A stretch of 64,000 bases of DNA from Garcia nutans. Its lineage: Eukaryota; Streptophyta; Magnoliopsida; Malpighiales; Euphorbiaceae. Positions 46,888-60,441 of the stretch are shown piece by piece. The first letter of the stretch is position 1, and every line of letters begins with the position of its first letter. The stretch is taken from the NCBI GenBank assembly GCA_947685225.1, contig CANTUV010000014.1, positions 5,022,001 through 5,086,000 of the forward strand. The letters run 5' to 3'. The notes beneath the pieces are model-generated. The model did no database searches, was not told the DNA's origin, and worked only from the letters and a program-made list of their open reading frames with translations. A program made the position numbers and the translations under genes.

Positions 46888-48355
46888 TGATGGAATATAT
46901 ATTAATATATGAATATATACTTTGTTCTTGGTTGCGTTTTTAAAGAAAGCTTGAATTCAACAAATTAGCATTGAATTCTTATTTTGTAATTGTTAAAAGT
47001 ATGGAATTAGGGTATATTGAGAGAGAAGTAGAAGAAGGACGAGGAGGAGGAGGTTTGTTTGCGTTGCAGGTTAGGGTTCGTTGGAGTTGGACTGGTTCGG
47101 GTGGGACCCCTTATGTGGCCGCGAATCAGTGAAACCAAATTGCGTCGAGTTGAGTTGAGCGTTTGCGGTTGCCTCTGGGCACATGCAAATGTTAACTGTT
47201 GGTTGGTCAAGTGGATTGTGAGACCAATTTTAGATTTGCGGTTGGCTTGTTGCCAAAATGTCTATAGAGATTTATTAATTCCCAATTTATTTTTTATAGC
47301 TTTAATAATTTAAAATCACAAATAATAAAATCGTGTTTATTATAAACATCAGGTTTAGTGGTTAGAAATATTACTACTCATACTTAAATTTTGAGTTTAA
47401 ATAGTAAGTATTTCCCTTTTTCACATATAATTAATAAAAAAATATATTTACTAGAACTAAAAAAAATAATTAAGTAATTAATTGAACTTTTATTGAAAGT
47501 GCATGATGCACTAATCACATTATCATTATATAAATACATATTTACACTTTATCATATAATGAAATAAAATTTTATTGTGAAAGTTTAAAGAATATTTACG
47601 TGATTTGTATGGTTGGATTAATTGCTGTTTAAATATATGAGAACTATAATCATTGATTAATTACACAAGTTTTTAGGTAATTAGTATGACACATTTTTTT
47701 CTTATTTTCATTTTTTATGCATCACCTTGAGAAAAATTAAGACTAGAAGGGCTGTAAACAACATAAGAAGAATCATTTCTCAGCCCCATCCGGTCTCTTT
47801 TCCGCTACTAAAGTTTAGCACTGTATTCTTTTCACATGAGAAATATAGTTTTTTGTATCAATATTTAATTACAATAACAGAATATAATTAAATAAAATTC
47901 TTATTTATCATTTTATTTTTTTTTATTAAATGGAACTTCATCATATTATATTAATATCTGGCAATGACATTTCAAGTGCTTCATAACTCATCAAATCAAG
48001 ATCTTGAAGCAAAATGTAAGGTGGTTAAACTTTCCTTGGATAGCCCATGCACGATGAAGAACATCAGTTTGAATTTTAGCCCAATGAAAATAATCTTTTA
48101 ACCTCAAACATTATATGTTTTGAGTTTTCAAAGGTCATACTGAAAAAGTTACCTCCATGTTTGAGGTATCTGTATGTATCTATATATCTATAATTCTCTG
48201 TAAGGATGTATTTTAAACACCAGTAACAGGCAAAGCCAGCAAAAGATAAGAAGCCAAAAGGCCCTACATATTGTCCTTTCTTTGTATACTTCTCTGTATT
48301 CAGGATATTTACATCACCCCCACTCCTAACCACCATGCCAAAAACATAATACTAT
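46888..48355. other. Intergenic DNA between the dioxygenase and Spt20-like genes
   Basis: It includes the 5' leader and promoter of the dioxygenase gene (46888 to about 47300; CT-rich leader on the minus strand, relatively GC-rich) and the 3' flank of the Spt20-like gene (about 48000-48355). No other gene recognised. Confidence 0.55.
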
Positions 48356-51300
48356 TCATTCAGGAGCTTGCATTACTGCATTACTGCCAAGCATAAACCC
48401 AGGAGTACTTGTAAGCTCAGGGATTTCAAGACCCACCATGGTATTCCCGTCATTCGTCCGCTGTAATGCTGATCTAGCACTTAGTTGCAGAGGACCCATT
48501 TGGCGTAGTTCATCAAATTGGTTTAGTCCCATGTTACTCGTGGATGACCACGTAAGCTCCCCTAAGATAGTTGCTTCTGCAGGTTGAAGCAATGATATCA
48601 TTTCTTGCTGCTGTGAATATGGCATTTGATGTGACAAATGTTGATTGTTCAAAAGATAAGCCATGTCTGGAATAGTTGGCCTCTGTGTCTGTACCACTCC
48701 AGTGCTTCCATGGATTGAAATTTTATTCATCATTTCTCCCCCGTGGCCTTGTAATGGCACCAGGCCCAGCTTTGACAACAATGAACCAGGGTGATCCAGC
48801 ATCATGCTGAGATGCTTCCTCTCATTCCAGCTGGACATATTGCCAACAAGACTACTAAACTGATCCAGGTTGCTAGTCCAAGGCATTAGTCCCTTCTGTG
48901 GAGAATTCGTGAACCCTTCTAATGCCACAACAGAATCTCCTAGTCGCCAAATCTGACCACCAAACTGCGTCGTACCCACATCACCCATAGTTGCACCGAG
49001 TCCTCCCACCATTACCCCCTTTTGCAGCAGTTGCTCCTGTTGTCTCTGTCTTTCCATCATCAGAAACTGTAGATCAGCACGTTTGTTCAAAATCTTTGGC
49101 CATTGTAGATTCTTGGGGCTGATTTGTGCAGGAAAGTCGAACTTTAATTTGGATAAATTACTAGGCAAGACTTGCTGCTGGTCTGATTGGAAGTTTACAG
49201 GTACAAAATGGCGTCTAGATTGAATATTCTGGGATGATAATGGTCTGGGGTCATGGACTGGCTTGCTTGTCATTTGAGAAAGTGTTGAAGTGGATGGTCC
49301 TGGGATTAATTCACGGGATGACAGTTGAAGGAATCCACATGTTGCGGTGCCAGTCCCATCGATAGTTGGATGTTGACTACTCAACTCACCATCAGAACTG
49401 AGACCTGTTGGCTCTATGTGATCTCTAGCTATCAGGTATCCTTCTTTAACTACCTGCACAGTAAGAGATGTCGGAATGCAATTGAAGTACCAAAGATTTC
49501 AATAGAAAATACCCAGTGCAGCAAACCTACCAATGACTGAAATTGAGCTGCGAAGAAGTCTGCAAATTGCTGCAAATGAATGCGCATGAACGAAAGTCAA
49601 AATTTCACTCTGATCAGCCAAGGTTAAGCTCCATTAGTTGCAGAATGGAGCAGAATTTAAATAGAAAATATAAAGAATAATTACTGCAAAGACACGATAT
49701 TATAATAGGTTGTTTTGTAGAATGGAAAAAGAAATGGTTTCTTTAATATCTAACATGGTAAGATTTTTGCTCGGTTAAATGGCAACCTAAAGTTGTATCT
49801 TCTTGCTCACGTTATATCTTCTCATAGAAGTTATACAATTGAAGAGCATGCAAACACAAAAGCCTTCAAGAAACCTTTGGTCTTTGAACATATTTTGATA
49901 AAAAAATTCAAGAGAAAAGAAATAAGACATGTAAGGTATCCTTCTAATTTAAACAACAGAAAAAAGAAAAAAAAAAGCAATACAAAAAGACAAGAAAAAG
50001 AAGCAACTTAAAGACACTCCTTGAAAGTCCTTCCCACCCTAAGCACAAGTCCCAACAAAGCCAAGAAAATCTGTTTTGTCCCACGGCAGAATTAAACAAG
50101 AATTTTGAATTTTTTGAAAATGAAAATTCAGGCACCACCAATTACTACACAAGACAGCAAACAAAAGGCGCCCATCTCAAAAGAGTGTTACCTTCTTTTT
50201 TACAATGAAATCCTCTCCAGTCATCAAACATCATTATCCACCTCAGGTTCAAGAAAAACAATTATGCATACCTTAGGTTCAAGGAGAACAATTACCTGGC
50301 CTATTGGCAATGTTTATTGAAATTTATATCAAATGTCTCGGGAAAGAATTGAAGTTTTTAATGGTCAAAGTTGTCATGTAACTGAGAAGCAACTAAAATG
50401 GACCAAATTATCACTCAATTAAAAAATTAAGAAGAATATAAAACTGGAGTTGGCATATTCAAGATATATTTGTTCCCCAATGGACTAAAGATTATAACTT
50501 CTGTACGGTTAAAATTCAAGTCGTGTGTTTAATAAAAAGATCAACATTGATTTTTGGAGTTTATTTCAAACTACAAAAGTCATGATTTGCAATCCTATTG
50601 CATAAGAAGAAGGAAGCTGCAAATGAAGATTGAAAAACTCACAATGTTAGGAAAGGTTACTGAAAGTGGAAAACTGATTGAACCATTCCTTTCTTCTGGT
50701 CCATAAACAACAGTTGCTTCCACCTTTCCCTCATTAAGCATCTCTGACATAATCAGTTTAATTTGTGCCCCCCTATCAACCTGGTAAATCTCATTTCCTG
50801 GGATGGAAGAAATCATTTAGCAATATAAAGATTATCAGCACTCTTTGTGAGAACATTTGTGAGAAAAGAATACCTACTCACTTTGATGAACATAAGCTTG
50901 GTGTATGAATGTCATTGTCCTGGTCTTGGAGACATTAAGTTTCCAGTCTACAAAACATTTTGATACGGGTATCCCATCAATGTTAGCATCTTTCAACCTT
51001 CTGTCTTCAGAATTAGCAAGATGGAATGCAACATGAGCAGAATGAAAAAATGATTTGCTTTGTAGCTGTAGGTCCAATTTGCGCTTCCTACCATTCAGTT
51101 TGTACCTGGATGCATGAGGAAAAAAACGGAAGAACCTGAAAGTTAAATATTAGACAATTTTGTGGAGAAAATGTAATAAAAGTTTGTATCACACCTTTGA
51201 GTCACCCTTCCAATCTTCACAAAACTCTCAAAACTGGTGCTGGCAAGCGAGTCAATGGTCTTTCTAGTTAAGCCTCTCGAACAAATATTATTCCTTTGTT

Positions 51301-54300
51301 TTGCAGGTACAGATGCCTGTTTTGGCAAGGACTTGCCAATAAACAATCTTAAAGATGCAGTTCTAACATCAGTAGTTGCTTGAGGACTAAACAAACTTTT
51401 CTTATTCTTTGTACCACTTTCATTTCTCAAATTTTTGTCAACATTGTCTGAAGGAGAGCTATTAGTGCTTAATAATGCTGGTGATTTCGTCGCTAATTGT
51501 TGCTGAAAATTTGACTGACTACTTTTTACATCCTTTTTCCTAACATCAGAATTGTTTAAATCAGTAGCTTCAGTAAGCTCTTGCTCCACAGTAAAATTAG
51601 TGATTCCAGTAAGCAGCTTTGAATTCCCCTCAGGAATTTCTTGTTGATCTTTATTTATCAAGGATAAAAATCCTCTCTGATCACCATATTTGCCATGAAT
51701 AACCTTTTCAGCCTCAGCTTGCTGAAATAGCTGATTATTTTTCATTGGTGCAAGGAAAATTTCAGCTTGGCCCGGAAGCTCTGAGAAGTTCATAGGTTCT
51801 TGCTTAGGTTTCTTAAGAATAGGTCCTTCAACACATGTTTGTCTTTCATGTCCACTCCTTTCAGCAGGAACCAATAGAGAAGGTTCTTTCTGATCTCTAG
51901 TAGAGTTGGCTGCAGATGATGGCAAGTTGGTGGTAGCAGAGTTGTTGCACCCATCCACTAATTGATAGTTACGCTTCAATACCAAAGGATTCAACTGCAA
52001 TATGTTCTTTGACACAGCCTTACCCATTTTGGAACTGGGGACAGCTCTTGAAATATTTTTCTGTGAAGTTGTGACTTCCTTACAATGATATGCTAAATCA
52101 AATTGTGGATTGGAATCATGGGTGCCTCCCATACTTGACATGCAGATCACATGCTGTGAGCTGCATTTTGGTGCATCACCTAGCTTTCTCTTTTTCCAGC
52201 CCCAAGGGATTTCCAAATTAATCTGCAAGAATTTCAATGAACTAGAAAGTATTAGCTTTTTTAACTTTTATTATGCATGAAGAAAGTCGCAACCACTAAT
52301 TAAAATTACCCAAAATTCAACAATGGTTGAAAGGAAAAGAATTCTTAACATTAATAAAAGAAGTCTACATTACATTAGCAGGATAGCATTAGAAACATTA
52401 CTTCAAAAAAAAAAGCATTAGAAACAGAAAAGAAGGGGAAAATGTAGTCAGTCTAGCGTCATTTTCACGAAGTAGATGCAATATATGTATTGCACTTAAC
52501 AAATGGCAATGGACCTCTGGAATCCCATAATGCAAAGCAATTTTCCACAATTAATCAACATTTGGCATCACATACCTTCTTAGTGAGTGCTTCTCTGCAA
52601 AACCTATCCAGTAAAGGATTTGGATTCAGATCAAGATCAGGTTGCAAGGCCTTAAGAATACAGGACTCTACCCCCTGAACAAGAACAGGTGAATTAAGGA
52701 AAGGCCAATAAGCTGGAAATGAAAGGTAAAAGTCCAAGTTTTTGAAATCAGGGTCACTTGCCAACAAAACTTCATATGTCCAAGATTCATCCGATATACA
52801 TAATATGTCCTTCACAACATTCTCCATACACATCTGCAGAAGTACTTTATGAATGGTTGGAGCAGTTTCAGCCAAAACAATATGTGCCCTCTGAGAAAAA
52901 CATTTACGATAATCCCGAATCTGCAATAGAGAATCTGCATTGGGTGACTTGCACTAAGACGTAAAAATCAAACATGCTATTCCTCCAACAAGATGTAATA
53001 TTTCTATAGAGATGCTGGAACATTCCATGGACAGAGAATCATTTCACCACCTCTTTTTGTATGTCGACCAAGATGTTATAAATTTACAGTATGAGTTCGT
53101 ACATGTGTATACAACTATACATATATATGAAGTCTAAGGGAAGACGTCTTAAAACAGGAGTCAAAGGCATGAGACCTCCTGTCTTGCATGCTGAGGACAG
53201 TTAAATGTATGCAGCCTTCGCCATTATAAGGATAATACATCTACAGCTAAAGTAGCCAACTCACCATGTTCCATGCTAATTGACCTGAGACTAGAAAACA
53301 AATGGTTCAACAGTGTAATTTTATTTGGTCTATGAAGATTCAACTAGAGTCTACAATTTAGACACTCTTTTGGGAAAGTTGAAGCAGGAAATGCATCAAC
53401 GTAAAACTCCAACTTTTTTTATAGCTAACAAAGCAAAATTAATGAAGAAATCAAATAGAATTTTACTGGTTGACACCCTTTAGCCCTTCTTTTCTTAATA
53501 ACATATATATCTTCTATCTACTGCAAAGAAAATTTAACAAAAAATAATTGAAATCTCCACTTCAAGGATATTGGCCATATAACTTTTCTGTACAATTTCT
53601 TTCTTTACTAGATGTATCCACATTGTAAACAAATTCATCAAGGTTGACAAATCTATGAACTTATCCAGCGAAAAAATGGAAAAACTTTTGAAAGAAAAAT
53701 CCAAAATAATCAAAGAATACAGCATCTCTTTCATTCTTTATTGTTCGTCTCCATCTCAATCTTACTAATTTCAGATATGATTGAGTATTGAAGCATTCCA
53801 AAATTTAAATGTTAAGAATTTTACCAAGAAAAACAAAGTTAACTTAGCTAAGCATTATGAGAATTTCACAAGCTTGAATTGTGAACTTAAAACAAGACTG
53901 AGCGTAGTTTACATGTTTATGTGTAGAGATAGTTGCATAGATGGACAAGTAATCATTGAAAAAACTGGCAAGTAGGAAAGTAGGAAGGCATGTATTAGAA
54001 TTTAACTTTAAACCATCATACATAGGATAAAACACAGAAAAGCAAATGGAAATCTGGCGAGTTAATACCCATGATTTAGAATCCACCCCCCGCAAGGTTA
54101 CATTGAAAATGAATAAATTCAGCAATTTGAGGATCACAAGATATTAATCATAACTTTTAACTCACCTCACAAAGAACTGCTCCATTGACATACTTGCAGG
54201 GTATTTGATCAAAAACATCACCAGGCAACCATCCATACTCAATTGCCTAATGCAAGCAAGACAAATGAAAGAAGGTAATAGAAACAAAATAAGACATTGA

Positions 54301-57300
54301 AATTTGCAGTTTGCACTTGCTGTTTGTTATACTAATCAAACAGTGGATGTACATATATGTGAGTGCCTGTATAAGAAACACAAAAGGCAACAGGGTGGTA
54401 TTAAATGTCCTCACAATCTTACAGCATTAGAAAGGCAAAGTCAGCATGTAGAATTTAAAGTGTCTTTGGTCAATTAGCAACTACTTTCCTATTTTATGGA
54501 AAAAAAAAATTAAAAGAATACATAATTGTGCCAGCACATGAAATATTTTATGATAACAATCAAAATCAAGAGAAAAAAAAAATCAAAACAATGGCCAATG
54601 TGGAAACCGTGTAATTAAGGCACAAGAGTAAGACTAGAAGAGTGTATGACAGCAAAATTATAATAAGACTTTATACATCAATTGTGGGCCAAAATAATGC
54701 TTTATTCTTCAACCATGCACATTGTAGCACTACCTCCCATTGAAGAAGCCAACCCACAAACAGAAATTTACAGTTTAATAAGAGTTCATAGGCATAGGCT
54801 ATAGCACACATGCCACATTCTCTTGGAACAAAGCCAAGAAAGCCATAGCCCTGAAAAAACAGCGAGATTGAAAACATGTGTGAGTATCTGTGTTTTTGGG
54901 TGTTAAACATGATGGCAATTTCTGCAAGTTAAAGAAGATTGATTCCTCTGGCTATCATGACTTAGTTTGAGAATACATTCCGCTGCTGTTTTCTCTATCT
55001 TCTTATAGCTAGTAGCTAATGTTATACAAACTATGCAATAGATTAGCTGCATAGTATTATTATTGCAATTTTATCGTAACTGCATCAGATCTGATAAAAT
55101 TTTGGCTGAAATGCCGAGAGTTTTTCTCATATTAGTGAAACATCATCACCTCATTTGCTTTTCATTTTCAAAATGTTAATACAGTGTGATTATAAGCAAG
55201 TGTTTAATCATTGCTTGAACCATAAGCAACGAAGTAGATTAACAAATTGCACGTTTTATTACTTAATGCAAGATAATGGTGTTTGCGGAAGATAAAGGAA
55301 CAGAACACTTATAAAAGTGACAAATTTAATTGCTCCATATTGCACTCCAGTGTAACATAAACGTAAAAATCAAACTATTGTTGCCATGAAACTGAACACC
55401 CTTACAGTGAAGAGTGCCTCTGAGGATCTATTATAAGGAAGCAGCTGCTTTGGTACATCATTGAAGAGCTGCAATAAATTTTAGAGATCAACAAAAATGT
55501 TCAGAGAATTAGTATAATGAATGCCAATATGAAGTATGATAAATTTTCTTCGTATGAATGCTAACCTCTGCAGGCTTTCCAACAGAAAAGCCATCCAGGA
55601 ACAGATTCAGTAAAAAGGACACCTCAAGTTCTGCACTAAAGAAACTGTAAAACAAGGTGGATTTCTCAGCTCATAGTACACTATAAAATAGGCTACATCA
55701 CCTTCTGACAATGGGTGCAATGTAGACTCGGCTGATTCATTTGAATGATTAATAGCCTTATCTTCTATGGGATCAAATTTGCCCTGCAATAGAGCCACTA
55801 GTATGTAATTTTGTTTCCAACATCAGTTCTTGTAATTTGACAAACATCTTCAAGTAACAATTCACAACCTCTATTGGAATTTGGTAATAGTGAAAAAGAT
55901 ATTATAAAATAATGTTATAATATGTTCTGCAAATTAAAAACTAAGACAATAAAATTACAAGTGTATGATCACACCTCTAATCTTCATTTAGCTGGATTTT
56001 GGTGCTAGTGATTCAAACATTACAGTATTCAAATTTTAGTGATTATTAAGAGCTAATTGAAACTTAATGACTTTTAACAGGATTCAATATCCACTTCAGT
56101 GAGTGCCCCCCACCCCCACCCCCTCTTCCAAACGTGACCCTATCAAATATTGTTGTTTGATAGAACAAGAAACATACAAAAAATCCCCCAAGAAACAAGG
56201 GCAAACTAGTCAATTTATGCAATTGGTAAAACTTAGAAAATAAAGGGATTAATGTCATTGTATTACATTAAACAAGCTCTAAATTCATGTAGCAAGCCGT
56301 ACTAATTTTGATATTGAACTTAGACCTACTAAAAGATGAGCATATCACACAAACAATTATATTTCTCAACTTCTGCATGAGCCAAATGGAGGCAAAACCA
56401 AGAACATACCCACATTTTTTTTTAAATGATAACAAATAAAATTTCATGCACAAAATCTCAACTAAATAAAGGGAACAAAAATCGGCTGTTTGTCCTAAAG
56501 CCATGTAAGGTGTTTTATGACATATTATGACCGCATAGTCACTGGGGAGAGTTGTTTGTGAAATCTGTAAAAAATATAAACATCCCAAAATCACTTGTTT
56601 ATTTAAAGAATGCTTAAAATCAATAATAAACAAGAAATACAGCCAAAAAACACATTTAATTTTACTCTGTTTATGAAGGACCTTATTGATTATATAATAA
56701 TTAGTAGTCATACAAGAAAATTACAAATAGCAGTCTAATAGAGAGCTTCTCAGGCATGGCTTAAATCCAAAATCTGAAAATAATTAACAGCTTCATAAAA
56801 ATAATAAAAGAATTTCAAGCCAAGACAAATAAACTTTAAAACAATAACAGAGACGACACAAGCATCGCATGGTTATTCAATACCTTTGAAATAAAAAATC
56901 CAATATGCTAAAAATATACTCATTTCAACTCAACATCTCCAATCTAGTACACTCAGGAAATCAGCTATATTTTTTTTTCCTCTATTCTACTCGATTTAGA
57001 ACCTTCAAATGCTAACAAAAATCATTTGGATGAAGCAGATTAAGTCAAAACCCATATCTCCCAGTAGACCATTCAAGTTTTCTTTGTGAGAACAAAAAAC
57101 CATACCAATAAAAATCGCCCCAGTAAAGTTCAACTATATCATCACCCCAAAAAAACAAGTGAAGCACAAAATGGCACTTGCACCAACAAACCAAAAGAAA
57201 ATGCACAACGAACACAAAGAGGTTCATCTAAACCCAATAAAAAAACAGACCCAAATGTAAATACCTCTTTAAGCTCTTGTTGATGATGATTTCCTGTGCC

Positions 57301-57384
57301 ATTTTCAGTTTCTTTATCTTCATTCTGAAGAAACTTAGGCCTATACCTTGTACCCACCTTAGCAATCTTAAAAGAAAACACCAT
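48356..57384 (-). CDS. Plant Spt20-like protein (PHYTOCHROME-DEPENDENT LATE-FLOWERING-like)
   Basis: Exons: 57265-57384, 55702-55783, 55566-55630, 55406-55468, 54166-54246, 52576-52920, 51195-52222, 50882-51105, 50643-50797, 49531-49569, 48356-49453. Phases close throughout; 3,300 nt, 1,099 aa. It starts MVFSFKIAKVGTRYRPKF. The conserved Spt20 region follows: LEVSFLLNLFLDGFSVGKPA, VPKQLLPYNRSSEALFT, AIEYGWLPGDVFDQIPCKYV, MENVVKDILCISDESWTYE, ILKALQPDLDLNPNPLLDR. Next come a long Ser/Asn/Lys-rich middle, then QIKLIMSEMLNEGKVEATVV and QFADFFAAQFQSLVVKEGYL, and a Gln/Met-rich tail. Spt20 proteins are SAGA co-activator subunits; Arabidopsis PHL promotes flowering. A 96-base in-frame intron at 52675-52770 may be removed, giving 1,067 aa. 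Confidence 0.85.
54734..54850 (-). other. Possible in-frame cassette exon of the Spt20-like gene
   Basis: A 117-base open segment in phase 0, bounded by CTGTTTTTTCAG| and |GTAGTG. It would insert 39 mostly hydrophobic residues (starts GYGFLGFVPRECGMC) between LFT and AIEYG, where the conserved Spt20 region is normally continuous. It is probably intronic or a rare alternative exon. Confidence 0.25.
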
Positions 57385-57451
57385 TTAATTTGCTCTCACT
57401 TCGTTGAGGAATTTCAACAAACACTTTGTTGTTAATGTTATGCAAAGGAAA

Positions 57452-57476
57452 AAAGAGAGAGAGAGAGAGAGAGAGC
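57452..57476. repeat. (GA)n microsatellite in the Spt20-like 5' leader
   Basis: GA run (CT on the coding strand) about 70-90 bases upstream of the ATG; a common element of plant leaders. Confidence 0.8.
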
Positions 57477-57499
57477 AGTAGAGGCACTGCGCCCTAAAA

Positions 57500-59883
57500 C
57501 TAACCAAAAATGTAATGAAAAGAGACTCTGGTGTTCTTGCTTCTTTGAGAGGGACCCAAATTTATAGTTTGCCAACTTAGCCATGAAGTTGAACACGTAG
57601 TACTAGAGATGCACTGTAGGCGGGCTTATCCTGTGCCCTTGTTTCTTTGCTAATTTACCACTATTGCCACTCTCTCAAGTCTAGCGTGTGTAAAATGGTT
57701 TTTTGTATTTTATTGCTTGGTATTTTTTTTTTTGTGAAAAATCCAAAGCTTGTATTGGCATTTTTATTTTTCATGCTTGAAATGTGTTGGAACTTTGTAT
57801 ATGGATGGATTTGATCTTATCTTTATTGTAATTTAATTGATAAATTAAGTATTTTGGAAATGGTAGCATAATAAACTATAATGTATATATTTTGTTTCTT
57901 TTTCATGTGTATTGAGATTATTGTTTCCATATTTAATAATTGAATATTTTTCTTTTAATTTTATATCAGAAATTTAAAACTAGTTATACTTGATTTATTT
58001 TATTATATAAAATAATTACAATAAATAAAATATAATTATATTTCCATTTTATCCTTAAATAAAAAGATATTTAAAATTTACATAAGCATATTTTTTAAAA
58101 TTTTAATAGTGATTTTATTTCTTTCTAAAAATAATTAATTTCTTTAACTCAAAATAGTTAAATTTTATTAGTTATAAATTTTTAGATATAAAAATAATAA
58201 AATTGAAATAATTTTTATAAAATTTTAAATTTTGCAAATTGAAAATAGTGAAAGTGTGAAACTAGGAGGAATGAGTGGATATTAACATTGATAACATGCA
58301 ACTATTCGCTTAACTTCATGCCCAAAGGAATGAATGAAATTGGGAGTAATAAGTGTAGTTTTAGAATATATTAAATGGAAATTTTTTTATGATCTCACTC
58401 ATACATCCAAACAATAATATAAATTATTAATATTAAAATAAACTAATTTTAATTAATTTTTATTTTTAAATCAATAAATTATTATAAGGTGGGTGTACAT
58501 ATAGGACCATAAAACTAGTATAAGATAAAATTTTATTGTCATTTTAAATAATTTAATCTATATTTATATATAATACTAAAGTGAATATTGTTAGCACAAT
58601 ATTATACCACATGTTCTCAGAGGTTTAGATTTATTAGTTTGATTAGAATTTATTTTTTTATGTTAGGTTTATTCTAATTTTACTGCTAATTTCACTACTG
58701 TTCCTATCACACCTATCACAGTGAAGAGTTTTTTGGATTTTGATTAATAATTTATTGTGCTTTTTGATTAGTGTAATGCTGCTTTTTTCATTAATTTTTC
58801 GATTTTTGTTATTTGGAAACAATGAGTTTAATTTGTAATTAGGTGATAATGATATTTAGAATTTTTATTTTTTTATATTAATAATTGGCCGTTTCTTTAA
58901 ACTCCTGCTTCCTCTGTTAATGAAGAAGAATAATTTTTTTTTATTTAAATTTTATTATTATTATTATTATTATTATTTAATTTTTTTATAAATCAATCAG
59001 GTTGAGATATGTGTAAAAGAAATGTGACCTATAGTACTATGTTGATGGAAGTTAACAGAAATTTGATTTCCGTCGTGGAGAGAGTTAAAATCAACCATTT
59101 TTGCCAAATAAAAGAGTCTAATTGAACTAAAAAAAATTAGGTATCTAAATAAGATTTTCACTATACTTTATGAGTATAATTAGATCTTATCTCATTTGAC
59201 GTGCAGGTCTTTTTTTTTTCTTCCTTTTTTAAAAATTATAATCCTTTGTTTTTTCTTCACGTGCGCTTTTATTTCATGCATTAGACATGGCCGCTTGGCA
59301 ATTCAAGGCTTTAACATGTAGTTGATTATTTTTTTCTTTTAAAGGAAAGCAAATGAATTTATATAATTTTAGTGGGTGCTCATTGAAATTAAAAATTAAT
59401 GTATACGAAAAATTTAAGAATTATATTTCAATATGGAATAATATAAATTATTTAAAATTGTAAAATTATAAAATTTTTTAATTAATGGTTTTTACCACTT
59501 CTAATTGTTATTTTACAAAATTTCATTATGATAAAAGAAAATTGCATTATTTTTCTATTGAAAAATGTTAAATAATAAAAAAACTAGAGCTCAATGACAA
59601 TGTTTGCATGCGCAAATTTGATTGAAAAATTGAAATGCAACTCCTACAATTTTCAATCTCCAAATCAAACAACAAAACTTTTTTTTGCCATAAATGTCTA
59701 ATTCTTTCATGGTCAAGCTCTTTCAAAATCCCTAGTATGCGAAATTATACAGTGGAACGGTCAAACTAATCGTATATGGATATGTGGATTTTTTTAAAAA
59801 AATTTTCAGTTTTAATTATCCTTTTAAATGGAAAAGAAAATGAAATTTATAGTATGAGATTTACTACCATTGCTGACCGGTGA
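57500..59883. other. Intergenic AT-rich DNA
   Basis: The first part is the presumed promoter of the Spt20-like gene. No other gene recognised. An ATT microsatellite lies at about 58952-58977. Confidence 0.55.
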
Positions 59884-60441
59884 GCAGGAACAGATTTAGG
59901 TACATATGGGGTCCATCGACCCCCAAATATAGTTTTATATATAATTATAAATATATATATAATTTTTAATTATATTATATATAACTTTATAAAATAATAT
60001 TATATATAATTATATAACTAACAAATTTATATTCCTTTAATATAACTTAAAATTATATATATAATTATATACTTAAAATTTTAAATTATATAAAATTAAA
60101 TTATATATATAATTATATTTTTTTTACAAAACTATATACTTTTAATATATTTTTTTGGACTATATATATAATTATATATATTAATAATTTTTTAGATATT
60201 AATTTTTTATTTTTTAATAAAATTTTATAAATAAATTATTAGATTCAAAAATTAAATAAAAATACATGCAAAAATTTTAATAAATAATATAAAATTTTAA
60301 TAGATAATTTTTTAATGTAAATTTATAATAAAAATTTAAATTTTACTATAATATTAAATATTAATTTTATATTTAATTTATCTGTATTTTTTTTACTTAA
60401 AAATTATTATCTTACTTTATCTAGTTTCTAGTTTCACCGCT
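59884..60441. mobile_element. Possible hAT-like element, degenerate
   Basis: The left end is GCAGGAACAGATTTAGG and the inverted right end AGCGGTGAAACTAGAAAC. The flanking 8-mers ACCGGTGA and ATCGGTGG match at 6 of 8. The interior is very AT-rich apart from GGGGTCCATCGACCCCC (a palindrome) near the left end. The call is tentative. Confidence 0.35.

Noticed and set aside
47338..47410. tRNA-like segment (TTTAGTGGTTAG, then TTTTGAGTTTAAAT)
   Set aside because: The arms do not pair and no tail or target duplication was found; at best a very old SINE remnant.
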